A stretch of DNA of 8,580 nt, taken from assembly GCA_964511025.1 (NCBI GenBank), contig CAZEDK010000051.1, positions 1 through 8,580 of the forward strand, given 5' to 3'. How positions within the stretch are numbered: the first letter of the stretch is position 1; every line of letters begins with the position of its first letter. The notes beneath the pieces were generated by a model. That model searched no databases. It was not told the DNA's origin and saw only the letters and a program-made list of their open reading frames with translations. This DNA is from CAZEDK01 sp964511025. Lineage in GTDB: Bacteria > Patescibacteriota > Gracilibacteria > UBA1369 > GWF2-33-10. A program made the translations under genes and the position numbers. Positions 1 through 5,409 of the stretch are shown piece after piece.

Positions 1-6
1 CTACTA

Positions 7-173
7 TATTAGACTTACTGCGCAATAATATTGCTACTGCAATTTCCATATTTCGGCTACGGCTTTGTAAAAATTTTTCAACATATAGACCATATATGCC
101 TCAAAATTTTTACTTTGCCTCGCTCAAAATCTGAAAATTTCGCTATGAAAATTATTGCGCAGTAAGTCTAATA
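7..173. repeat. 167-bp palindromic (MITE-like or hairpin) intergenic element
   Basis: The stretch has perfect 23-bp terminal inverted repeats at 7-29 and 151-173; the arms begin TATTAGACTTACTGCGC and end as its complement. Two inner inverted repeats, GTAAAAATTTT at 67-77 with its complement at 103-113, and CATATA/TATATG at 82-87/93-98, share the same centre at base 90. The flanks between the outer and inner arms (30-66 against 114-150) match at about 20 of 37 positions with no gap. The whole unit is therefore one imperfect palindrome. The ends read TA...TA, which would suit insertion at a TA dinucleotide, but no longer target duplication is visible. It carries no convincing gene. It could be a MITE-like non-autonomous element, a REP/BIME-type repeat or a folded RNA. 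One copy is present in this window. Confidence 0.75.
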
Positions 174-230
174 AAAACTTGAAAAAAAATCTATATTTGC
201 TAAGCTCACGAAGGTTTATAGTCTTGGCAC

Positions 231-319
231 GGAGAGATCGCATAGTGGCTTAGTGCGCACGCTTGGAAAGCGTGTTCCCGCTTAGCGGGACGAGGGTTCG
301 AATCCCTCTCTCTCCGCCA
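231..319 (+). tRNA. tRNA-Ser (anticodon GGA), CCA encoded
   Basis: A complete class II tRNA. The acceptor stem GGAGAGA (231-237) pairs perfectly with TCTCTCC (309-315), followed by discriminator G316 and an encoded CCA at 317-319. The D stem is GCAT/GTGC. The anticodon stem CACGC/GCGTG encloses the loop TTGGAAA, with anticodon GGA at 265-267 reading UCC and UCU serine codons. The long variable arm CCCGC-TTA-GCGGG is typical of serine tRNAs. The T arm is GAGGG-TTCGAAT-CCCTC. A possible -10 box, TATAGT at 217-222, lies 8 bases upstream, but I see no good -35. The gene stands alone, 57 bp downstream of the palindromic element. Confidence 0.97.
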
Positions 320-336
320 ATTTTCACTCAATACAA

Positions 337-663
337 ATGGAAATTTTTATCTCAATAATAATCAAAATTCTACCACTGTATATACTAATTGGATTTGGAT
401 ATTTAGCAGCCAAATTATATAAAGTCGAAACGAAATCAATATCTAATTTGCTGATATATATAATTCTGCCAGCAGTCATGTTTCTTGGTGCTGCCCAGGC
501 TGACCTGAGTATTGGTTTTCTAATAATTCCACTGCTATTTTATTTGATTCCTGCAATTATTGCTCTAACTATCTTGAGTTGGGGTGGGTTGTATTCCTTC
601 AAACTAAAATCGACAAAAAAACTTGCATTTGTAAAAAATTTGTCTAAAATGGATAGGCTTTAA
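337..663 (+). pseudogene. N-terminal remnant of an AEC-family (auxin efflux carrier-type) membrane transporter
   Basis: The 108-residue product opens like an AEC/malate permease-family transporter: a hydrophobic helix with LIGFGYLAAKLYKVE (residues 17-31), then ISNLLIYIILPAVMF (35-49), the conserved N-terminal pattern of that family, and a third hydrophobic span at about 58-82. Family members are usually near 300 residues with about 10 membrane helices. Here the frame stops after three, ending in a Lys-rich tail, and I could not find the missing part in the other frames before bL28, which starts 12 bp after the stop. The simplest reading is a truncated gene remnant. A functional small membrane protein cannot be excluded. 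The assignment rests on the first 80 residues only. Confidence 0.6.
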
Positions 664-675
664 GAAATTTAAAAA

Positions 676-903
676 ATGTCACGAGTCTGTCAGGTTACCG
701 GCAAAAAACCTTCTGTGGGAAATCAAAGAAGTCATTCTATGAGAGCAAGCAAGAGAAGATTTTTACCTAATCTTTTCACAAAAACAGTAATGAATCCTTT
801 TACTGGAGAGAAAAGAATAGTTAAGCTTTCAGCTCATGGTCTTAAGTGCTTGACCAAAAGTCCAGCAAAATTCTGGAAAGAGTTAGTGAAAAATTCTAAA
901 TAG
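676..903 (+). CDS. rpmB: 50S ribosomal protein bL28
   Basis: A 75-residue basic protein with the bL28 signature: the N-terminal RVCQVTGKKPSVGNQRSHS (residues 3-21), then KRRFLPNL (26-33), and a C-terminal VKLSAHGLKCLTK (49-61) matching the usual 'lrVs~~glrti.k'. bL28 is a component of the large ribosomal subunit. Its N-terminal CxxxxK segment keeps only one of the four cysteines of zinc-binding forms, so it is probably a Zn-independent variant. The ATG start gives the expected length; upstream is A-rich with no clear Shine-Dalgarno. It lies 12 bp after the transporter remnant and 9 bp before murB, probably co-transcribed with the latter. Confidence 0.95.
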   Translation: MSRVCQVTGKKPSVGNQRSHSMRASKRRFLPNLFTKTVMNPFTGEKRIVKLSAHGLKCLTKSPAKFWKELVKNSK

Positions 904-912
904 AATTCTAAT

Positions 913-1488
913 TTGGAACAAAATTTACAAACAAGCTATGATATTCTAGCCAAAGCTTTTGTTGGTATTAAAAAAAATGAATTATTAAAAAAACATTCTA
1001 CTTTTGCTATAGGAGGCAAGGCTGATCTTTTTTATTTATGCAAAGATGTAAATTTGATTCCTGCGATTATAGAGCAATGTAAAAAGCTTTCTATCCCATA
1101 TTTTGTAATAGGCGGTGGTAGTAATATATTATTTGACTCAAATGGATTTCGAGGACTGATACTAAAAATCGTAGACCTGACCCTAAAAATTCAAGACAAT
1201 CTTGTCAAAGCAGCAAGTGGAGTAAAAATGACCAGCTTGGCAAAAACCACTATGATGAAAGATTTAAGTGGTCTTGAGTGGGCAAATGGACTACCTGGAA
1301 CACTTGGTGGAGCAATTTTTGGGAATGCCGGATGTCATACACATGAAATATCAGAATTTATAGAAAAAATAAGAGTTTTTAATTTAGAAAAAGGTATTTT
1401 TGAAATTAATAAATACGATTTAAAATTTGGCTATAGATGCCACTTTGAAACTAAAAAAAACTCCAGTAAATTTTCAAAAAAGCTTTGA
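913..1488 (+). pseudogene. murB: UDP-N-acetylenolpyruvoylglucosamine reductase MurB, 5' part of a frameshifted gene
   Basis: MurB reduces UDP-GlcNAc-enolpyruvate to UDP-MurNAc with NADPH and FAD in the cytoplasmic phase of peptidoglycan synthesis. This frame encodes the FAD-binding part: NELLKKHSTFAIGGKADLF (residues 22-40), the FAD-pyrophosphate loop VIGGGSNILF (65-74), and GLEWANGLPGTLGGAIFGNAG (120-140), then KFGYR, where the Tyr-Arg pair is a conserved active-site motif. The start is TTG at 913; no in-frame ATG precedes the conserved domain, and the TTG gives the expected N-terminus. The frame then runs off family similarity after FETKK and ends at TGA 1486-1488. The remainder lies one frame over (see next entry). 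The switch falls in the A8 run at 1453-1460. One A fewer would restore a 294-residue protein. Confidence 0.85.
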
Positions 1489-1798
1489 TGCTACAACTTT
1501 TCGATCCGAAAAACAACCTTACGGACTCACAACCGGTTCTTTTTTCAAAAATCCAAAAGGTTTTAGCGCAGGCCAACTAATAGACGAAGTGGGACTAAAA
1601 GGTTACAAAATAGGCGGAGCACAAATTTCAGAGAAACATGCTAATTTTTTTATGAATATCTCAAATGCTTCAAGTACTGACATATTGGCACTTAGAGACT
1701 TGGCAAAAGCAAAAGTAAAAGAAAAATTCGCTATAAAACTCGAAGAGGAAGTTATTATAATACCCGAAGAACTAAAGACTAAAAAAACTAAGAACTAA
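1427..1798 (+). pseudogene. murB: MurB C-terminal part, in the +1 frame
   Basis: From about base 1460 this frame carries the MurB C-terminal domain: FRSEKQPYGLTTGSFFKNP, containing the catalytic serine (GSFFKNP), then SAGQLIDEVGLKGYKIGGAQIS, KHANFFMN and the C-terminal EEEVIIIP with the conserved glutamate. The ATG at 1427 is probably not a real start because the codons before 1460 overlap the 5' frame, which encodes the true KFGYR motif there. Compared with Bacillus subtilis MurB as I remember it, the segment between the Tyr-Arg motif and the R-x-x-x-Q-P motif is about 20 residues instead of about 40, so a strand appears to be missing as well. The gene may be decaying, misassembled or misread at the A8 run. 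The stop is 3 bp from the end of the convergent holin-like gene. Confidence 0.8.
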
Positions 1799-1801
1799 AA
1801 A

Positions 1802-2077
1802 CTATTTAGGCTTTCTCAGCAATAAACTTTTTATATTTTCATATCCGCCAGTCGCAGCAAATCCTATTGCCATACCAAAAACCATAACATCAATGAAATT
1901 TGCGTCAGGTGGTCTATTATATATGAACTTTTGTAAAACCGTGTACAAGATTCCAAGAAACAAAGATAAATGACAACTAAATTTTTGATAGTTTTTCATT
2001 AAATTTTTCTTTGCAAGCTCAGTTATAGCAGCTATTACTGCTATAACTATCGCAATTTCAAAACCATAATTATCCAT
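1802..2077 (-). CDS. holin-like small membrane protein
   Basis: A 91-residue protein with three predicted membrane segments (about 6-22, 35-52 and 60-78) and a short basic tail ending LLLRKPK. The layout matches phage holin-type proteins: an N-terminal helix ending in ITELAKK, a second hydrophobic segment after a short polar loop, and a final GMAIGFAATGGYENIKSL segment resembling the 'GlaAtGlyd..k' end of several Gram-positive phage holin families. Holins make membrane lesions that release endolysin. No endolysin or other phage gene is nearby, so the function is not established and a domesticated or unrelated channel-like role is possible. It is divergent from the pilin gene and tail-to-tail with murB. 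Confidence 0.6.
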   Translation of the reverse strand: MDNYGFEIAIVIAVIAAITELAKKNLMKNYQKFSCHLSLFLGILYTVLQKFIYNRPPDANFIDVMVFGMAIGFAATGGYENIKSLLLRKPK

Positions 2078-2113
2078 AGAGTATATCGAATTTATCTGTA
2101 TTAAATTTTATGC

Positions 2114-2126
2114 TAGTATAATACTA
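2114..2126. promoter_or_regulatory. symmetric TATAAT-containing palindrome in the divergent intergenic region
   Basis: The 13-bp perfect palindrome TAGTATAATACTA contains a consensus -10 hexamer TATAAT (2117-2122) on the plus strand and TATTAT/TATACT on the minus strand. It lies 37 bp upstream of the holin-like start and 120 bp upstream of the pilin start. I see no good -35 box for either direction, so promoter activity is only a possibility. Confidence 0.3.
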
Positions 2127-2204
2127 ATCTGATTCTTGGAAAGCTTCTTCGACATATTTAACAAAATCGTCAAGTTTATTTTACTTAAAAGGTCTGCTAA
2201 AATG

Positions 2205-2213
2205 TGATAGAAT
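2205..2213 (+). promoter_or_regulatory. candidate extended -10 promoter of the pilin gene
   Basis: TGATAGAAT at 2205-2213 has the TGn extension and a 5/6 match to TATAAT. The -35 position holds only a weak TTAAAA. It would give a leader of about 27 nt for the pilin ATG at 2247. Confidence 0.35.
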
Positions 2214-2246
2214 TATACGAACTTAATAATTAACTTAACCTTTCAC

Positions 2247-2666
2247 ATGACAACAAAAATAAAAAATCTTATCACTGATAATAGATTTAGGCAGATCGCG
2301 ATTGTATTATTTGGGCTAACATCTGTTTTGACTCTTAATTATTTACTAGTTGGCAATTTAGCCTTTGCTGCTGATATTACAACTGTTACCAGTACAAATG
2401 ACGAGGTATTGCAAACATCTTCAGCTGGCAGTTTTAGAACTTTTATACAAACTGTCCTTAATTTTGCACTTGGCTTCCTTGGACTAATCGCGGTTGGTTA
2501 CCTTATATATGGAGGTGTCCTTACTGTCACTGCCGGTACAGAAGATGGCTTGGAAAAAGGGAAAGGAGTTATCAAGAATGCGGTTATTGGTATAATCATT
2601 ATTGCTGTATCTTACGCTTTGGTAAACACTTTAATCAGTGGAGTATTACAAGGAACAGAAGAGTAA
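2247..2666 (+). CDS. VirB2/TrbC-like pilin-type membrane protein
   Basis: A 139-residue protein built like the type IV secretion major pilin family (VirB2/TrbC). An N-terminal signal/anchor helix (about 16-39) ends in LAFAAD, a plausible signal peptidase site after residue 41. A Ser/Thr-rich stretch follows (44-62). Then come two long hydrophobic helices, about 65-95 (FALGFLGLIAVGYLIYGGVLTV) and 110-135, separated by a small polar loop AGTEDGLEKGKG that fits the VirB2 cytoplasmic loop. Small proteins of this shape are common in Patescibacteria and usually annotated as pilins. No other T4SS gene is present here. The gene has its own upstream region and converges on the PRC-barrel gene with 14 bp between stops. 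Confidence 0.72.
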   Translation: MTTKIKNLITDNRFRQIAIVLFGLTSVLTLNYLLVGNLAFAADITTVTSTNDEVLQTSSAGSFRTFIQTVLNFALGFLGLIAVGYLIYGGVLTVTAGTEDGLEKGKGVIKNAVIGIIIIAVSYALVNTLISGVLQGTEE

Positions 2667-2680
2667 AAAAGACCCTAAAT

Positions 2681-3196
2681 TTAATCAACGGCAGGAATTA
2701 AATTCTTCAGTGCAAGATTTTTTTGTGGCTTGCAAATATTTTTAACAATAATTTTATTCTTTTGTATTTCAACAATAGAAGAAAATGGAGTTTCTAACGT
2801 ATTGATGATAAAAAAGCCAAAAAAACTCTTAACTACATATAAACATTTAAGATAATTTATATTAGTATCAATAATAAAATCTTTTACCGTGCCAATGAAA
2901 ACTCCATCCTCAGTATAAACTCTCTTAGTTGTCAGCGCCCCTTTACCCGATACAACTCCTTTTTGACCAAAGTCAGCTTTGTTATTAAATACAGTATTTT
3001 GATTAACAGTCATCAGTTTTCTTTCATAAGATATGACATCAACAACAGAAAAACAATTTTTGATTCCTCTATCTAAACAATATCCAAATACAATACCTGT
3101 ATCAGTGTTTACAAGCGTATCAAATAAGCTGCCAAGTATTTCTCCTTCTTTGAATGCAACTTTTATATTTCGAAGGTCTTGATAAGCAAGCTCCAT
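2681..3196 (-). CDS. double PRC-barrel domain protein
   Basis: A 171-residue soluble protein with two PRC-barrel-like repeats. The first (about 7-55) reads DLRNIKVAFKEGEILGSLFD, then GIVFGYCLDRG. The second (about 88-155) reads TTKRVYTEDGVFIGTVKDF, then YLKCLYVVKS and SSIVEIQKNKIIVKN. PRC-barrel folds occur in photosynthetic reaction-centre H subunits, in RimM, and in many sporulation and envelope proteins, where they mediate protein binding. No enzymatic residue is apparent. The ATG starts 4 bp after the site-2 protease stop, so translation is very probably coupled. Its pairing with an intramembrane protease suggests, but does not prove, a role as partner or regulator of that protease. Confidence 0.75.
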   Translation of the reverse strand: MELAYQDLRNIKVAFKEGEILGSLFDTLVNTDTGIVFGYCLDRGIKNCFSVVDVISYERKLMTVNQNTVFNNKADFGQKGVVSGKGALTTKRVYTEDGVFIGTVKDFIIDTNINYLKCLYVVKSFFGFFIINTLETPFSSIVEIQKNKIIVKNICKPQKNLALKNLIPAVD

Positions 3197-3200
3197 AAAT

Positions 3201-3824
3201 TTAAGTATTCAAAAATATAAATGAAGCAACTAAATCATAGAAAAAAGCTATCATTTTATGCACCAAAGAATAACCCAAAATACTATTTAACACATAGATA
3301 TCAAATAAAAAACCTATAAGAACATAAGCAACACCACGCTCCATAAATTTGTCATAACTGTATTGATATTTAGCCGGAATAAACAGTCCAAGCACTTTTG
3401 ACCCATCAAAAGGAGGTAGCGGTATTAGATTAAAAATAGCAAGTCCAATCGAAAGTGCAAAAATGCTTTGTAAAACCAAAAGTATATTTGGAAAATCATC
3501 AATTGAATCCCAATATTTCAAAGGCAATGCAATCAAAAAAGCTGTCAACAAATTGGAAAGCGGACCAGCGACGGCAGTAAGAGCACTATCACGAACAGGA
3601 CTGCGAAAATTACGATCATTTATCATAACAGGTTTGCCCCAACCTATTTTAAAAAGAAAAATTGCAAGTACGCCAAGAGGATCCAAATGCCTCATTGGAT
3701 TCAAACTCAGTCTTCCATCTCTTTTTGGAGTAGGATCTCCCAAAAGATTCGCAGCGAGAGCGTGAGAAGCTTCATGTATAGTCACACAGACAACAAGTGC
3801 AATTATTATCGCAAGAATTTGCAT
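3201..3824 (-). CDS. site-2 protease family zinc metalloprotease (peptidase M50)
   Basis: A 207-residue polytopic membrane protein of the short M50 subgroup that lacks PDZ domains. The first helix contains HEASH at residues 17-21, the HExxH zinc and catalytic motif. GPLSNL at 87-92 and FNLIPLPPFDGSKVL at 131-145 supply the third zinc ligand region (Asp140) and the conserved N/P-rich loop. LNPMRHLDPLG (41-51) is also typical. Such proteases cut membrane-anchored regulators within the bilayer; the substrate here is unknown. The ATG at 3824 places the HExxH in the first helix, as expected. It lies 39 bp downstream of folP and 4 bp upstream of the PRC-barrel gene, probably one operon. Confidence 0.93.
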   Translation of the reverse strand: MQILAIIIALVVCVTIHEASHALAANLLGDPTPKRDGRLSLNPMRHLDPLGVLAIFLFKIGWGKPVMINDRNFRSPVRDSALTAVAGPLSNLLTAFLIALPLKYWDSIDDFPNILLVLQSIFALSIGLAIFNLIPLPPFDGSKVLGLFIPAKYQYSYDKFMERGVAYVLIGFLFDIYVLNSILGYSLVHKMIAFFYDLVASFIFLNT

Positions 3825-3863
3825 TCATGAGTATTTAAAAATCATAGAGATTTTACGCGTAAA

Positions 3864-4709
3864 TCACTTACAAGTAAAATATGTCATTGTATCCATCATT
3901 TTTTTTGTTGCAAAAATATCATGAGCTCTAATGACGCTTGCTCCATTGTACAAAGCTATAGCTGCTGTGACGAGCGATCCTTCTAACCTTTCAGATGCAG
4001 ACAACTTAGCATCTAAACTTAAAAAACTTTTTCTCGAAGTTCCTACAAGTATAGGCAAATTGAAATAATTTTTAAGCTCAGTGATTCTATCGAGAATTTC
4101 AAAACTATATTTCGGATTAGCGCTAACAAAGAATCCCATCCCCGGATCAAGGATTATATTTTCACGCAAAACACCTTGCGAAACTGCATAAACAATTCTC
4201 TTTTCAAAGAATTTTGTCAAAGTATCAATAATATCATCATATTCAATCAAATCTTCTGTAGTCCTAGCATCTGCATCTTTTGCGTACATTAAAACAATAG
4301 GACACTGAAATTCAGCGACGACTTTTGCCATTTGAGGATCTGCTCGCAAGCCTGTTACATCGTTAATCATATTTGCTCCATTTTGCAAAGCCACCTTTGC
4401 AACTTGAGATCTATAAGTATCAATTGAAATAAGCGGATTTCTTTTTTTGTTATTTTTGATCAAAGAAATAGCTTGCAGAACTCTAGAAATTTCGTCTTCT
4501 ACTGAAATTTTTTTTCGGTCTACAAATGTTGATTGTGCACCAATATCAATAATATCAGCACCATACTCCATCATTTCTTTAATTTTTTGCTCTAAATTTT
4601 TTTTATCTAAATATTTTCCACCATCAAAAAAAGAATCTGATGTAACATTGAGGATACCCATCAACAAAGGTTTTTCTAAATTTAAGTTGTATTTTTGCAT
4701 ATAATACAT
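3864..4709 (-). CDS. folP: dihydropteroate synthase (pterin-binding enzyme)
   Basis: DHPS condenses 6-hydroxymethyl-7,8-dihydropterin diphosphate with p-aminobenzoate to give dihydropteroate in folate synthesis. The 281-residue TIM-barrel shows MGILNVTSDSFFDGG (17-31), DIIDIGAQST (52-61), ISIDT (94-98), MINDVTG (114-120), IILDPGMGF (185-193), VGTSRKSFL (222-230) and VIRAHD (259-264). The pterin-site residues Asp97, Asn116, Asp188 and Lys227 are present. Departures from the usual pattern are loop 2 GAQSTFV instead of GGESTRP, and LMYAKDADART where LMH is common, so substrate specificity could differ. The start is the first in-frame ATG; Met4 is an equally possible start. The gene leads the folP-M50-PRC run and diverges from vapBC. 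Confidence 0.92.
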   Translation of the reverse strand: MYYMQKYNLNLEKPLLMGILNVTSDSFFDGGKYLDKKNLEQKIKEMMEYGADIIDIGAQSTFVDRKKISVEDEISRVLQAISLIKNNKKRNPLISIDTYRSQVAKVALQNGANMINDVTGLRADPQMAKVVAEFQCPIVLMYAKDADARTTEDLIEYDDIIDTLTKFFEKRIVYAVSQGVLRENIILDPGMGFFVSANPKYSFEILDRITELKNYFNLPILVGTSRKSFLSLDAKLSASERLEGSLVTAAIALYNGASVIRAHDIFATKKMMDTMTYFTCK

Positions 4710-4713
4710 TTGT

Positions 4714-4727
4714 GTATAAATTTATAC
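4714..4727. promoter_or_regulatory. 14-bp palindrome just upstream of folP
   Basis: GTATAAATTTATAC is a perfect inverted repeat starting 4 bp upstream of the folP ATG, between it and the vapBC promoter. It could be a -10-like sequence or a binding site for folP control, or chance in AT-rich DNA. Confidence 0.3.
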
Positions 4728-4744
4728 TAATGACTAAATTAAGA

Positions 4745-4773
4745 TTGCGAAATACGATACGGTATCGTATACT
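4745..4773 (+). promoter_or_regulatory. vapBC promoter with built-in 19-bp operator palindrome
   Basis: A -35 box TTGCGA (4745-4750, 4/6 match) is followed by a 17-bp spacer and a -10 box TATACT (4768-4773, 5/6 match). The spacer and start of the -10 are filled by the palindrome ATACGATACGGTATCGTAT (4752-4770), with 9-bp perfect arms around one central base. Transcription would start near 4780, giving a leader of about a dozen bases before the antitoxin ATG at 4793. VapB antitoxins of this class typically repress their own operon by binding such palindromes, so autoregulation is likely. Confidence 0.75.
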
Positions 4774-4792
4774 AAACTTATACAATGAAAAT

Positions 4793-5005
4793 ATGAAAGT
4801 TACAGCACTAATACCGGATAGCCTGATAGAAGATGTCAAAATATTTTCCGCAGGAGAAAATATAACTCAATCTTTGATTATAGCTTTGAATGAGTGGGTA
4901 TCAAAAGAAAAAATCAAGAGATTAAATACTGTAATCAAATCAGATTCGCTGCGCTTTAAACAAAATTTTCAAGCACGTAGCATTCGCATACTTAATCGCA
5001 AATGA
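4793..5005 (+). CDS. vapB: VapB-type antitoxin
   Basis: A 70-residue antitoxin. MKVTALIPDSLIEDVKIF (1-18) forms the beta-strand/helix start of a ribbon-helix-helix type DNA-binding domain, followed by a helix ITQSLIIALNEWVSK (23-37) as in VapB families (compare PF09957). The basic C-terminal tail (about 45-70) is the usual toxin-binding region. A longer frame opens at 4712, but that start lies upstream of the promoter and operator, so the ATG at 4793 is chosen. Its TGA stop overlaps the vapC start as ATGA, the standard arrangement for coupled antitoxin-toxin translation. It neutralises the VapC toxin and probably represses the operon through the palindrome 4752-4770. Confidence 0.85.
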   Translation: MKVTALIPDSLIEDVKIFSAGENITQSLIIALNEWVSKEKIKRLNTVIKSDSLRFKQNFQARSIRILNRK

Positions 5006-5400
5006 ACATTGTCATTGACACCTCTATCTGGATCGAATTTTTAAAAGGCAATGCGCTGTATTTTGATAAAATGATGGATTTTTTAGAAAATGAGAATGTT
5101 ATAGCTTTAGCGGTTATTTTTGCTGAATTATTGCAAGGAGCAAAAAATATTAAAGAAATAGAAATAATAAAGTCATATTATTACAATTTACAAAAATACA
5201 ATGGAGACATCGAACAATTAACAATAAAAGCTGGCAATATAGCAGGAATTAACAATTGGCCGTCAAAAGGCATTGGCTTAATTGATAGCATGATAATTAT
5301 GACTGCAATTGAAATGAACGCAAAAATTTGGACTTTGGATAAAAAATTGATAAAATTACTCGAAAGTGAATACCCAATGAGTCATCTTGAAATTTTCTAA
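5002..5400 (+). CDS. vapC: VapC-type PIN-domain ribonuclease toxin
   Basis: A 132-residue PIN-domain protein with all four conserved acidic residues that bind Mg/Mn: Asp6 in VIDTSIWIEFLKG, Glu42 in IFAELLQG, Asp95 in GIGLIDSMI, and Asp113 in IWTLDKKL. VapC toxins are RNases that cut tRNA or rRNA and arrest translation when the antitoxin is lost. Length and layout are normal for the family, so it looks intact. It overlaps the antitoxin gene by 4 bp. The following membrane-protein gene starts 9 bp after its stop and may share the transcript. The target RNA cannot be told from sequence. Confidence 0.93.
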   Translation: MNIVIDTSIWIEFLKGNALYFDKMMDFLENENVIALAVIFAELLQGAKNIKEIEIIKSYYYNLQKYNGDIEQLTIKAGNIAGINNWPSKGIGLIDSMIIMTAIEMNAKIWTLDKKLIKLLESEYPMSHLEIF

Positions 5401-5409
5401 ATAAATTTT

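Noticed and set aside
231..319. tRNA-Ser 3' end as an integration (att) site
   Set aside because: No integrase gene and no repeat of the tRNA 3' end were seen in the window.
1451..1463. A_AAA_AAC slippery heptamer in murB as a programmed -1 frameshift site
   Set aside because: A -1 shift there reaches a stop after two codons. The C-terminal half of murB needs a +1 (or -2) change, so classical -1 frameshifting does not rescue it.
1486..1488. TGA in murB read as glycine (genetic code 25)
   Set aside because: Reading through TGA in the same frame gives sequence unlike MurB, while the conserved C-terminus is in another frame. TGA also ends folP and vapB sensibly.
3852..3863. TTTACGCGTAAA palindrome between folP and the site-2 protease gene
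   Set aside because: It is a perfect 12-bp palindrome, but short, directly after the folP stop, with no T-tract or promoter geometry. It is too weak to call an operator or terminator.
4712..4792. Longer antitoxin starting at 4712
   Set aside because: That start lies upstream of the promoter and operator, and the extra 27 residues look unlike VapB N-termini. The ATG at 4793 begins the conserved domain.
4624..4839. 71-codon minus-strand frame across the folP-vapB region
   Set aside because: It overlaps the folP start, the operator and vapB, and has no recognisable protein character.
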